This document shows, in pieces, positions 45,591-54,197 of a stretch of DNA of 64,000 nt; within the stretch, counting starts at the first letter, position 1, and the number at the start of each line of letters is the position of its first letter. Position numbers and translations under genes: made by a program. Source of the stretch: UBA5239 sp040391785. GTDB lineage: Bacteria > Verrucomicrobiota > Lentisphaeria > Victivallales > Victivallaceae. The stretch spans positions 1 through 64,000 of the forward strand of contig JBEBXH010000005.1 in assembly GCA_040391785.1 (NCBI GenBank), in the 5' to 3' direction. Below the pieces are notes generated by a model. The model made no database searches and was not told the DNA's origin. It saw only the letters and a program-made list of their open reading frames with translations.

Positions 45591-45614
45591 GCAAATTTTA
45601 CAGGTAATATTTTA

Positions 45615-46664
45615 ATGATTTCAAGCAAGAAAATAACCGGAGCCCAAAAGCTGTATGAGGACTTGAGGACGCAGATCCTCGAGGACAAAGCGTTGCCCGG
45701 CATGTTGCTGCCCTCGGAAAACGAGTTCTGCAAAATGTATTCCATCAGCCGTCCCACCGTGCGGCGGGTATTGGAGCGCCTGTGCGATCAGAAACTCATC
45801 GAAAAACGCTCCGGCGTCGGCACCTTCGTCCGCGATAGCCAGAACGGCGAGCAACATATGGATACCGGCGAATTCCGCATCGGCATCGACGTAATGGTCG
45901 ACTCCGGCAATGATTATTACGGCAAAATCATTCAGGGAATCAATCGTTCCGATTATGGCAAAAACTGTTTTTACAGCTTCCTGACCGAGAGAAATCTCGA
46001 AGACGGCGATTATCCGAAATCGCTTGACGCGATCATCCTGATGCACGTGGTCAGCAATGAAAACAAAATCTATAAACAGGCGGCGGCTCAGGGCAAACCG
46101 GTAGTGACCGTAAACCGCAGCCTGGCCTCCTCTGAAATCGGTTCCATCACAGTAGATCACCGGCGTGAATCGCAACTGGCGGTGGAGTATCTGCTGCAGC
46201 GCGGCCATCGCGATATCGCGCTGATCGGTTATCACCACGAAAATTTCGCCTTGCGGCTCCGGAGCCTGGGGTGGGAAGATGCTTTTCGCAATGCCGGACT
46301 TGAGCCGCCCTATCATTTGCGCATGCATGCCGATGAGCTCGATCCAATGCAGCCTAGCGTGGAGCAGTTTATTCGTGAAAAGCAGTTCTCCGCGATTTTT
46401 TTTACTCTGCATCCGGCGATGCGTTTTTTCCGCCATGAATTCATGCGCTGCCGCGGCGAATCGCTCGACAATCTCGCACTGATGTGTTTCGATAATCTGG
46501 ACGGCATCGATGATTTCAATAATCTCTGCTGCAGTTTCATCCGTATGCCGCTGCTTGAAATGGGGGCGAAAATCATTGCGTATCTGCGCAATAAAAAATT
46601 CGATGACAGATACCCGCTTTTAAACGAAGTTTTGCCATGCAGTATGGTAATAAGACATAAATAA
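45615..46664 (+). CDS. GntR-type regulator with LacI-like sensor domain (cassette 4)
   Basis: A 349-residue regulator: GntR winged helix in residues about 5-75 (KLYEDLRTQILEDKALPGMLLPSENEFCKMYSISRPTVRRVLERL, then KRSGVGTFV), then a LacI/PBP-like sensor (RIGIDVMVDSG, DAIILMHVVS, SQLAVEYLLQRGHRDIALIGYH, LALMCFDNLDGIDDF). This is the AraR-like layout. The ATG at 45615 lies 33 bp after the -10 box; the frame is open far upstream but that DNA holds the promoter. A pseudopilin follows 15 bp later. Confidence 0.9.
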   Translation: MISSKKITGAQKLYEDLRTQILEDKALPGMLLPSENEFCKMYSISRPTVRRVLERLCDQKLIEKRSGVGTFVRDSQNGEQHMDTGEFRIGIDVMVDSGNDYYGKIIQGINRSDYGKNCFYSFLTERNLEDGDYPKSLDAIILMHVVSNENKIYKQAAAQGKPVVTVNRSLASSEIGSITVDHRRESQLAVEYLLQRGHRDIALIGYHHENFALRLRSLGWEDAFRNAGLEPPYHLRMHADELDPMQPSVEQFIREKQFSAIFFTLHPAMRFFRHEFMRCRGESLDNLALMCFDNLDGIDDFNNLCCSFIRMPLLEMGAKIIAYLRNKKFDDRYPLLNEVLPCSMVIRHK

Positions 46665-46679
46665 ACCAAGGAGAATCAT

Positions 46680-47333
46680 ATGAGAAAAAGAAAGAATTTC
46701 ACGCTTATAGAGCTGCTGGTCGTAATTGCAATCATAGCAATACTCGCCGCCATGCTGCTGCCGGCGCTGGCTAAGGCGCGGGAGTCCGCGCACGGCACAA
46801 CCTGCGTCAATAACCAGAAACAAATCGGCAATATGTTTTTCTTTTACAGTGATTCTTTCGGCGAGTACTTCCCTCAATACACCACACCGACGGCTTATCA
46901 ATACAACTGGGCTCATTATTTGCTCCGCGACGGCAATCCGCTGAACGTGAAAATGAATTTTGCCATGTGGAAGCAGATGGCCTGCCCCCGCGCTACCGGC
47001 GATATTGCCCAGGTAGCGAACTATGAGCAATGGAATTACAACGGATTGGATCGTTTTTCTTATGGGATCAATACCAATTTCCGCAATCTCAAATGGACCG
47101 ATGTCAAGCGGAATGCCAGCGGCACCGCGCTGCTGGTGGAAAATCAGTACCAGGATTACTCCTACAACAGAGGGTACTATATTTTTGCGGATGACGATTA
47201 TCCCAACAAAAAGCTGGCCATCTACCACAATTTCAATGCCAATATTTTTTATTGCGACGGGCATGTGGCTAAAATGCAGGCCCGCTTCTGGATCTGGAAA
47301 AACGTCAATGACATCATGGTAAAATTCAAATAA
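46680..47333 (+). CDS. Type II/IV pseudopilin-like protein, H-x9-DG type (cassette 4)
   Basis: A 217-residue protein: leader MRKRKN, then FTLIELLVVIAIIAILAAM followed by LLPALAKARE, a slight variant of the LNKAR seen in the other four. Asn precedes the cleavage site instead of Gly. Near the C-terminus is H-NFNANIFYC-DGH, the H-x9-DG motif. GGAG lies 7 bases before the ATG. It sits between the GntR-type regulator and a secreted GH123-like protein. Confidence 0.88.
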   Translation: MRKRKNFTLIELLVVIAIIAILAAMLLPALAKARESAHGTTCVNNQKQIGNMFFFYSDSFGEYFPQYTTPTAYQYNWAHYLLRDGNPLNVKMNFAMWKQMACPRATGDIAQVANYEQWNYNGLDRFSYGINTNFRNLKWTDVKRNASGTALLVENQYQDYSYNRGYYIFADDDYPNKKLAIYHNFNANIFYCDGHVAKMQARFWIWKNVNDIMVKFK

Positions 47334-47350
47334 TTAAGAGGTTTGCATCA

Positions 47351-49771
47351 ATGAAAATCAAAGCATTTCTGACTGCCGCCCTGACGGTTTTGTCTGGCGC
47401 CTTGTGCGCGCAACAATTCATCGCTTCTCCCGAAGTTACCGCCGTGGATTGGAGCAACTGTCCGGTTTTGACCGAGAAATCGAGTGTTGCCGAATATTCC
47501 CTCCAGAGTTGTTACACCAAAGACAAGATCTATCTGTTTTTGAAGTGTGCCCCGGAAAAAGCGCTCGAGAAGCCCGAACTTTCCATTTACCTGAAGCCGT
47601 TCCTGCAAGACAACCAGTCGCGGGTCCTGATCTCCATGGAAAAGGAATATTTCACGATCCAGATTGGTCCAAAGGGTCTGATCAAATCCGATTATCCCGG
47701 GGCAACCGTGAAGGTGGAAGCACTGTCGAATAACGGTTTCACGGCGGAAGTAACGCTGGAACTCCTCGAAAACGCGTTATGGCTGAAGAACCAGCCGAAA
47801 CCCGGCGAATATTACCTGATCACTGCCGCCCTTCAGGTGGCAAATGTCAAGTATCCATATATCGCCTTCAATAACTATACCCGTCCGTTCAGTGACCCCG
47901 TCAATATGGCGCGGATAGTATTCTGCGGCAAGGAGATACCTGCCAATCTGCCATTGTTTTTCGACAATGAGCATCTCTATGGCGAAGCGGTGGGGCAACT
48001 GACGGAAGACATCGGCGAACTGAAAGCCGCCGGTCAGATGCAAGTGGCCGCCGCCTTGGCGAAGGAACGGGAAAACTGGCAGGCCGGAAATGATGGTTTC
48101 ACGCCGTCGGATTACTTTTTTCAGCGCTATTACCGGCTGGAGGCACTGAAGAAATTAGCGGCACGCGGACACGACTTGCGGATTCGGTATCTGGCAGATA
48201 TCATGGCGCAGAAACGCCAGAAAGCCCTTTTGACGGTGCATCCCTGTTATGACGACAGCCGTTTGACGACGCCATCCGACCTGCCGAAAGCCGTGGATTT
48301 GAAGGTGAACAAGATCAGCCTTCAGGTCTGTCCGGAGGAAACTACTGCGTTCAGCACACTGCTGTGGAGCCCGGAGGAACTGCGCAATGTATCGTTCAAG
48401 CTTGAGCCCTTCAAAAACGCCAAAGGTCAGAGCGCTTCGGCGGAAATCGGCGAGTATTATGTAAAGTGCTGGTATCAGGGTGGACGCCCCGACGGTACCC
48501 GTACCGGCAAGGGTCTGATGCCCGAACTGCTGCTGAAAAATCCCGACCTCGTCCGGATCGACCGCCAGGCCGAGAATAACCTCCTCGCCGTTCATCAATA
48601 TTCAATAATAGAGCGCGTTTACCCGGATGACAGTCCGGCGCTTCAGCCGCTTTCCGTGCTTCCGGCCGGTTTCGCCCAACAGCTGTGGATCAATATCCGC
48701 TTCCCGGAAGGTACGCAGCCGGGGCTTTATCGCAGCACGATTACGGCGACCGATGCCAAGGGGGGTATCGCGAGTTTCCCGGTCGAAGTGGAAGTATTGG
48801 AATTCAAGCTTGACCGTTCCAATATCAAGAATTATTTTTACACCTATAGCCGTTGGGGACAAGCTTCCGATGAACTGGCGCTGGCCGAAATCGCCAGTTT
48901 GAAATCGCACGGTGTCGACACCGTCGGCCTTTATGAAAAAACCGAAAACCTGCCGCGCGTCATCGAACTCATGAAAAAAGGCGGCCTCTTCAATGGACAG
49001 TTGTTCCTGCAGGGCGATGGCGACCATGTTTTTTATTCGGATATGAGCACGGACAAGGCCACGGAAAAGGTCAAAAAAGTACTGGACACCGTCAAAGACT
49101 GCGGCGTGACCGACGTCTACTTCTACCTGCCGGACGAAGCTTCCGGGGAACGGCTGAAAAAGAGCATTCCCATCGCCGACGCCATTCACCGGGCCGGCGG
49201 CAAAACCTGGGGTGCTGTAAACCGCCACTGGTATGCGATCGGCGGCAAAATCTTCGACCACGTGAATGTCGGCGGCTACCCCGTGCCGCGGGATATGGTC
49301 AAAAAAGTGCATGATGACGGGCACGAGATTTTCGTCTACAACAATCCGCAGGGCGGAATTGAGTTCCCCGGCCGTTTCCGCCGCAACTACGGCATGCAGA
49401 TCTGGACCTCTGATTACGATGGCGGCATGACCTGGGCCTGGTGGTGGCCTTTCGGCAAGGACCATCGCGACGTGTGGAACGATTTCGACGATCCCTTCTG
49501 GCGCGATCACTGCATGGTCTACCCGACCGCCAACGGCGTGGTCTCCACCATCCAGTTCGAAGGCTACCTGAAGGGCATCAACGACACCCGCTATCTCGGC
49601 ACGCTGCTGAATCTCCTGAAGCAGATTCCGGAGGACAACGCCGAGGCCAAACCGGTCCGCAAATATCTGAAAGACCTCAAAGCCAAAGACTGGGAATATT
49701 TGCGGGACCTCGACCTGGTCCGTTCGAAGCTGATCGAAGGCATCCGCATCTGCAACAAAATATTGAAGTAA
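47351..49771 (+). CDS. Secreted DUF4091/GH123-like protein with CBM9-like N-domain (cassette 4)
   Basis: An 806-residue exported protein; signal peptide MKIKAFLTAALTVLSGALCA. Residues about 25-190 resemble a CBM9-like sugar-binding domain. The rest matches the barrel plus DUF4091-type end seen in the cassette 3 protein: TPSDLPKAVDLKVNKI, a sandwich region with LPAGFAQQLWINIRFPEG, then VYFYLPDEASGERLKKS near 590 and WAWWWPFGKDHRDVWNDFDDPFW near 695, ending with a short helical tail (EGYLKGINDTRYLGTLLNLL). The Asp-Glu in YLPDEA is a candidate catalytic pair. A strong terminator follows the gene. Confidence 0.8.
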   Translation: MKIKAFLTAALTVLSGALCAQQFIASPEVTAVDWSNCPVLTEKSSVAEYSLQSCYTKDKIYLFLKCAPEKALEKPELSIYLKPFLQDNQSRVLISMEKEYFTIQIGPKGLIKSDYPGATVKVEALSNNGFTAEVTLELLENALWLKNQPKPGEYYLITAALQVANVKYPYIAFNNYTRPFSDPVNMARIVFCGKEIPANLPLFFDNEHLYGEAVGQLTEDIGELKAAGQMQVAAALAKERENWQAGNDGFTPSDYFFQRYYRLEALKKLAARGHDLRIRYLADIMAQKRQKALLTVHPCYDDSRLTTPSDLPKAVDLKVNKISLQVCPEETTAFSTLLWSPEELRNVSFKLEPFKNAKGQSASAEIGEYYVKCWYQGGRPDGTRTGKGLMPELLLKNPDLVRIDRQAENNLLAVHQYSIIERVYPDDSPALQPLSVLPAGFAQQLWINIRFPEGTQPGLYRSTITATDAKGGIASFPVEVEVLEFKLDRSNIKNYFYTYSRWGQASDELALAEIASLKSHGVDTVGLYEKTENLPRVIELMKKGGLFNGQLFLQGDGDHVFYSDMSTDKATEKVKKVLDTVKDCGVTDVYFYLPDEASGERLKKSIPIADAIHRAGGKTWGAVNRHWYAIGGKIFDHVNVGGYPVPRDMVKKVHDDGHEIFVYNNPQGGIEFPGRFRRNYGMQIWTSDYDGGMTWAWWWPFGKDHRDVWNDFDDPFWRDHCMVYPTANGVVSTIQFEGYLKGINDTRYLGTLLNLLKQIPEDNAEAKPVRKYLKDLKAKDWEYLRDLDLVRSKLIEGIRICNKILK

Positions 49772-49779
49772 TGGCTTGC

Positions 49780-49811
49780 ATGCGGGGAACTCCGCGGTTC
49801 CTCGCATTTTT
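49780..49811 (+). terminator. Rho-independent terminator of cassette 4
   Basis: ATGCGGGGAAC (49780-49790) pairs with GTTCCTCGCAT (49797-49807) as an 11-bp stem with one G-T pair and a 6-base loop, followed by TTTTTAATTT. It lies 9 bp after the stop codon at 49771 and reads as a terminator only on the plus strand. Confidence 0.9.
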
Positions 49812-49814
49812 AAT

Positions 49815-51905
49815 TTACCAGGCGAAGTTTAAATGACCCGAGATATTTTTCAGGACGACACACGGGCCGAACGATGTATCTTCCCAGTTCAACGGCAGTA
49901 GTTTATCTGACAGGAGCGGCAGCGGCTCCGGGCCGTTCATCGCCTCGAGCGTATTTTCGAAACCGCGCGGGGGGAAGAAGCGTACCTCGGCGTTTTTCAG
50001 CCCGGAATAATGACGCCGTCCGGTATATCCCGGATAGGCCGGGAACTGGATCTTGCAGGATACCACGGACTCCTCCGGTTGTTTGATGAAACAGCGGCAC
50101 TCCCGGTGCATACACCGGTCCGGCCGCCAGAGTGCGTCGCCGTCTTTGATCCGGGTGGACATTTCGGTCGGGATTGGCGCGCCGAGCGGGGTATTCACGT
50201 ACATATCGGCCGAGCTATCGATGGCGAAAACCGTGTAGATAAATGCATTGTCATGCCGCGAAATCGTGGTGCGTGGCACCGGCGAACCGGACAGCTGCAG
50301 CTTCCACCCCCAGCCGCTCAGAACTTCGCACATTTGCCCCGCGCATTCCATTGATGACGGGACAAATGCAACTTGCTTGTTTTTCAACAACTTCAGCAGT
50401 TTTTCCGAAACATTTTCCAGTGAACCGTAGATCAGTAATTTGCCGTCCCGGTTTGCGAGTTCATCCAGACAGGACTCGGCCGCGGTCACTGGCGCGACCA
50501 GAATTTCCGCCCGGCAACGGGTTTTGCGGAAATTGGCGGTACTGATGACGCTGTTCAGCGGTAAGCCTTGTTGAAGTGCTTCGCCGAGGAATAGATCTTC
50601 GTCGAACGTTCGCTTTAAATTCCGGCGTTGGTTGTACTCCTCGAAGGGATAAATCCACAGCAGCGGACCGGCCTGATCCGGGACCTCGCGAAGCGCCGTG
50701 AGCAGATGCGGAATCACCTCGTCCGGTACCTGAGTGGGCATGTTTCCGTACGTATCGTCAACGGTCAGGAGCGCAATGGAATTCGGCGTTTGCGCCCGGC
50801 CGTTTTCGTCGATGCGGCAGATGCTCAGCGGCTGGTAAATATCCCACGGCGAGCGGCCGTAACGATCCAGCCACGGGCTGTTCAAAAACCACGGGTCATG
50901 CGTATAAAAACGGTACGGGAAATAATCGCCCGGCAGCTCCGCCACGTGCGACATCCACGCCGCCAGCTCCAACCCGCTGTTGTAGTTCAGCGCCGCCCAC
51001 GGCGAATTGACCGGCGGCGCGATGCCGAAATCGCGGTAAATCTCCTTCAGCGGCGCACCGTCGGACGCGATCTCGACGCCGGCGGAGAAATTGCTGCCGC
51101 GCGTTTCGATCACCGCATCCGGTGCGGCGGCCCGGAAATCGCGCCAGAACCGCAGCATTTCTTCCGCTGCGGCCTCGGCTTTTTCCGGCTTGAATTCGTG
51201 CCCGTCGAACAGTGCGCCGGTGGTTTTCCACGTTTCGGTGCCGAACCCCATGCCGTTGGAGAGCCAGATGTAATCGTAGCCGAGGTCGCGTGCAAAAGCT
51301 TTGTACTGCGCCCCCAGAAATGTGCCGAGCGAAGTCCCCTCGGGAACGCCGTCCGGAAATCCTGCGTAGCGCCCGGCATCCGCGTGCAGTATCGAGTTGC
51401 AGGTGACGAAACTGTTCGGATACATGGTGTGTCCCTGTGCGATTTCGCGGTGTTTTTTGAATTTGAAATCCGATACCGCGAACTCCGGGCCATTGTCAAA
51501 AATCGCGCCGGCGCGTACCGGCAGCCCGGTGAGTTCCTGACCGGTTTCGCGGATGATTTCAATCAGCCGTTTCAGCCAGGCGTAGGAGCGCAACTCGATG
51601 TTATCACGGTATTTCTGCGGGAAATGATGCGTATCGCGCAGCTGGCGCGGTGTGGGATTTTCGCTCGGTACCGGGTTGGCACAGCCGATCCAGTAGGCCC
51701 ACTCGAACTCCTGCTGCAAATCGCCGCTGTAAGTCAGGATCTCGCTGCCGTCGGCCATCCACAGCAAGACGGAGACCCGTTCCGCCTGGTCGGTCAGCCG
51801 CCGCCATTGCGTGAACATCTTCCGGCAAACCTCAACCATCGCCGTCTCGGAGTTATCCGGAAAAGCCTTGCCGCTCAATTCCAAGGTAATATTTTTCAAT
51901 TTCAT
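49815..51905 (-). CDS. Cytoplasmic glycan-related protein of unknown family
   Basis: A 696-residue protein with no signal peptide. GAGG lies 7 bases before the chosen ATG at 51905 (a second ATG 12 bp earlier overlaps it). The first half reads like an alpha/beta barrel (YAWLKRLIEIIRETGQELTG, YDYIWLSNGMGFGTETWK, DAVIETRGSNFSAGVEIASDG); the second half has a Rossmann- or amidotransferase-like segment (CRAEILVAPVTAAESCLDELANRDGKLLIYG), as in the trimerisation domain of some hydrolases. I cannot name a family. It follows an AraC regulator on the same strand, so it is probably its target. Confidence 0.65.
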   Translation of the reverse strand: MKLKNITLELSGKAFPDNSETAMVEVCRKMFTQWRRLTDQAERVSVLLWMADGSEILTYSGDLQQEFEWAYWIGCANPVPSENPTPRQLRDTHHFPQKYRDNIELRSYAWLKRLIEIIRETGQELTGLPVRAGAIFDNGPEFAVSDFKFKKHREIAQGHTMYPNSFVTCNSILHADAGRYAGFPDGVPEGTSLGTFLGAQYKAFARDLGYDYIWLSNGMGFGTETWKTTGALFDGHEFKPEKAEAAAEEMLRFWRDFRAAAPDAVIETRGSNFSAGVEIASDGAPLKEIYRDFGIAPPVNSPWAALNYNSGLELAAWMSHVAELPGDYFPYRFYTHDPWFLNSPWLDRYGRSPWDIYQPLSICRIDENGRAQTPNSIALLTVDDTYGNMPTQVPDEVIPHLLTALREVPDQAGPLLWIYPFEEYNQRRNLKRTFDEDLFLGEALQQGLPLNSVISTANFRKTRCRAEILVAPVTAAESCLDELANRDGKLLIYGSLENVSEKLLKLLKNKQVAFVPSSMECAGQMCEVLSGWGWKLQLSGSPVPRTTISRHDNAFIYTVFAIDSSADMYVNTPLGAPIPTEMSTRIKDGDALWRPDRCMHRECRCFIKQPEESVVSCKIQFPAYPGYTGRRHYSGLKNAEVRFFPPRGFENTLEAMNGPEPLPLLSDKLLPLNWEDTSFGPCVVLKNISGHLNFAW

Positions 51906-51996
51906 CTGACGCCTCATATTTACAATATAATATATAACTCAACGCAGGGCCGCGCTTGGACGAAATATTCTGCTGCCGGTTCAAAAACGCGAAATA

Positions 51997-52869
51997 TCAA
52001 TTCAGTCCAAATCTTTTCCGGTATTCTCCGGGGTTGCAGTCATAAAACCCGCTGAATGAGCGATAGAAATAACTCAGATCGTTATAGCCGGATTCAAAAG
52101 CGATTTCGGAGATGCTCCGTGATGAATTCAGCAGGGCCACGGCGGCGGCTTCCAGCCGGATTTCCCGGAGCCGTTCGGAGATGGTACTGCCGGTATGTTT
52201 CTTGTACAGCCGGCAGAGATGGTTTACGGTGATTCCGATGCTGGCGGCCAGCCTGGCGGGCTGGATATCCTCACGGTAATATTTCCCCAGCATATTGTTC
52301 ACGTATTCGATGATCCGTTGCGGGTCGCGCGTCCGGATTTTCTGTTCGCCTTTCCGCAACAGCAGGACCAGCAGTTCCATCAATTTCCACTTCAAAAGCG
52401 CCTGATAATTGCTTTTCTGCGCTTCAAACTCGCGCTCCATGCTTTTGACCAGCGATTCGATACCGGGCTCCGCCTCCTGAATATAAAGCGAGGCACAATC
52501 TCCCTGTGGAAACGAAGCGGAAAAAATCGAAAAAAACTGGAAATTATCCTTCAACTCCGCCAGTTCATGTTCGATCAGCGACGGATCGAAGACAAGGTTG
52601 TACAAATCCAGTGCCGCCGACTCCATCCGGAACGTCGTCAACGCGCCCGGATGCACCAGAAATACCGACTTCGGGTGTACCGGAAACTCCGCGTTGTCCA
52701 GAATAATTCTGCCCTTTCCGTCAAGGATATAAGTGATCTTCCAGAACTCCCGGCGGAACCGCTTCCGGTCATTGAACTCCTCGCTCCGGTTGACCACATG
52801 CCGGATCGAAAAAGGAAACTCCTCCGCAAAAAACGATTGGCGGCGGTAAACATAAACCTGAGGCTTCAT
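51997..52869 (-). CDS. AraC-family transcriptional regulator
   Basis: A 290-residue regulator: cupin sensor (about 20-150; FWKITYILDGKGRIILDNAEFPVHPKSVFLVHPG) and C-terminal AraC DNA-binding domain (about 190-288; LAASIGITVNHLCRLYKKHTGSTISERLREIRLEAAAVALLNSSRSISEIAFESGYNDLSYFYRSFSGFYDCNPGEYRK). The ATG at 52869 has GGAG 7 bases upstream. It precedes the 696-residue protein on the same strand and diverges from cassette 5, the same layout as the AraC gene at 139-1005. Confidence 0.9.
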   Translation of the reverse strand: MKPQVYVYRRQSFFAEEFPFSIRHVVNRSEEFNDRKRFRREFWKITYILDGKGRIILDNAEFPVHPKSVFLVHPGALTTFRMESAALDLYNLVFDPSLIEHELAELKDNFQFFSIFSASFPQGDCASLYIQEAEPGIESLVKSMEREFEAQKSNYQALLKWKLMELLVLLLRKGEQKIRTRDPQRIIEYVNNMLGKYYREDIQPARLAASIGITVNHLCRLYKKHTGSTISERLREIRLEAAAVALLNSSRSISEIAFESGYNDLSYFYRSFSGFYDCNPGEYRKRFGLN

Positions 52870-52888
52870 ATCGATCTCCGTTTGAAGC

Positions 52889-52916
52889 AATATATCATTC
52901 AAATCAATATAAGCAA
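52889..52916 (-). promoter_or_regulatory. Probable promoter of the AraC gene
   Basis: On the minus strand, TTGCTT (52916-52911) and TATATT (52894-52889) are separated by 16 bp, 19 bp before the AraC start codon. Confidence 0.5.
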
Positions 52917-52940
52917 AACGCAATACAGGGAAATTTTAAA

Positions 52941-53080
52941 CACGGAAATCACGGAAAGCACGGAAAAAGAATTCTTTTTTCTTCCACAAAAAAGCACAAA
53001 AAAACACAAAAAAGAGAATTTTATAAAAATAGTTTTGTGTAATGTTATGGTTCTTAAAAATTTTCCGTGGTTAAAAAAAT
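52941..53080. repeat. Intergenic CACGGAA repeat element, copy 2
   Basis: The 312-bp gap between the AraC and LacI genes contains three near-tandem CACGGAAA units (52941-52966), a run of CACAAAA units (about 52985-53012), and an inverted CCGTGG followed by TTAAAAAAATT (53065-53080). The last part matches the end of copy 1 (1185-1200). No gene is visible in the gap; the right end holds the cassette 5 promoter. Confidence 0.65.
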
Positions 53081-53103
53081 TCATTATTTCCGGGGTGGGG
53101 CTA

Positions 53104-53132
53104 TTGACAGATTGCTTTATCGACAGTATAAT
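53104..53132 (+). promoter_or_regulatory. Promoter of cassette 5
   Basis: TTGACA (53104-53109) and TATAAT (53127-53132) with a 17-bp spacer. The 13 bases GGGGCTATTGACA are identical to those of the cassette 1 promoter. Confidence 0.85.
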
Positions 53133-53140
53133 AAGGAAAA

Positions 53141-53156
53141 GATAGAGCGCTATATC
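53141..53156 (+). promoter_or_regulatory. LacI-type operator palindrome
   Basis: GATAGAGCGCTATATC is a 16-bp palindrome with 14 of 16 positions symmetric and a central AGCGCT. It begins 9 bp after the -10 box, at the expected transcription start, and 26 bp before the LacI start codon. Autorepression is inferred. Confidence 0.6.
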
Positions 53157-53181
53157 AAATTTATCAAAGGTTAGTCAGATT

Positions 53182-54183
53182 ATGCGAACGACACAACGGG
53201 TACGACTGGCGGATGTGGCCGAACTGGCCAGGGTTTCGCTGTCCGCGGCGGGCAAGGTCCTGAACGGCGGTAGCGACAATATCCGCGTGGGCAAAGATGC
53301 CCGCGAACGCATCGTACAGGCGGCCCGTGAGCTCAATTACCAGGCCAACATGGCGGCGTCGATCCTGGCCGGCGGCCAGTCGAAACTGATCGGCGTAATG
53401 GTCGATTCGCAGGCGCGTTATCGCAACCGCGCCGTGCTGATCGAGCTGGAAGCCGAGGCGGCCCGGCGGGGTTACCGGCTGATCATCAGCTGGACCCATG
53501 ACAATATCGCCAACATGGAGGAGACCTATCAGGCATTGCAGAAGCACGGCATTGCCGGGGTGGTGTGCCTGTCGCACGATTACCCCGAATATAAAGACGA
53601 GGTGGTCCGGATGTTTTCCGGCATGGATAATATGATTTTCCTGGAAAAGCCGTTCCTGCCGGATCGCCACTATGTGAGTACCGGCCGTACCCGGGGGCTG
53701 CACGCCGCGATGAAGCACCTGCTGAAATCCGGCTGCCGCAAAATCGCGTTGACCCACGGCCGGCTGGAGAGCGGCAGCGAATCGCGGCTGCTGGCGGAGT
53801 ACCGCGAGGCTTTGGAATGCGCCGGGCTGGAATACGATCCGAAACTGGTGAGCCGCAATCCGGGTCATACCGGTGAGGTTGTCCGGCGCGTTGAATATAC
53901 GATCGAAAACCTGATCAAACCGCACCGCCCGGACGCCGTCTATATCGACGACGCGGAGCACGCGGTCTGCATGCAGGGCAAGCTCCAGGCGCTCGGCTGG
54001 AAACTGCCGGACGAATTGATTATTGTCGGCGGAAACGATGATCCGCTGTATCAATACACAACCCCGCAGATCCGTTCACTGAACCCGGAATACCGGCAGA
54101 TCGCCAAGGCATTGCTCGACGGATTGTTGAATCCGGAAAAACTCAAAAAACCCTTAACCATAGAAGCAACATTCAACTTATAA
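53182..54183 (+). CDS. LacI-family transcriptional regulator (cassette 5)
   Basis: A 333-residue repressor: LacI helix-turn-helix (about residues 8-60; VRLADVAELARVSLSAAGKVLNGG) and sensor domain (SKLIGVMVDSQARYRNRAVLIELEAEAARRGYRLIISWTHDN, GIAGVVCLSHDYPEY, DAVYIDDAEHAVCMQGKLQALGWKLPDELIIVGG, TPQIRSLNPEYRQIAKALLDGLL). The S-AAGKVLNG recognition helix differs from the common T-VS-ALNG pattern, so its operator may be unusual. AAAGG precedes the start. It heads cassette 5. Confidence 0.9.
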   Translation: MRTTQRVRLADVAELARVSLSAAGKVLNGGSDNIRVGKDARERIVQAARELNYQANMAASILAGGQSKLIGVMVDSQARYRNRAVLIELEAEAARRGYRLIISWTHDNIANMEETYQALQKHGIAGVVCLSHDYPEYKDEVVRMFSGMDNMIFLEKPFLPDRHYVSTGRTRGLHAAMKHLLKSGCRKIALTHGRLESGSESRLLAEYREALECAGLEYDPKLVSRNPGHTGEVVRRVEYTIENLIKPHRPDAVYIDDAEHAVCMQGKLQALGWKLPDELIIVGGNDDPLYQYTTPQIRSLNPEYRQIAKALLDGLLNPEKLKKPLTIEATFNL

Positions 54184-54197
54184 AAATGAGGTAACAC

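Noticed and set aside
45384..45614. Longer N-terminus for the cassette 4 regulator
   Set aside because: The open frame runs through the -35 and -10 boxes and simple repeats; the GntR domain begins just after 45615.
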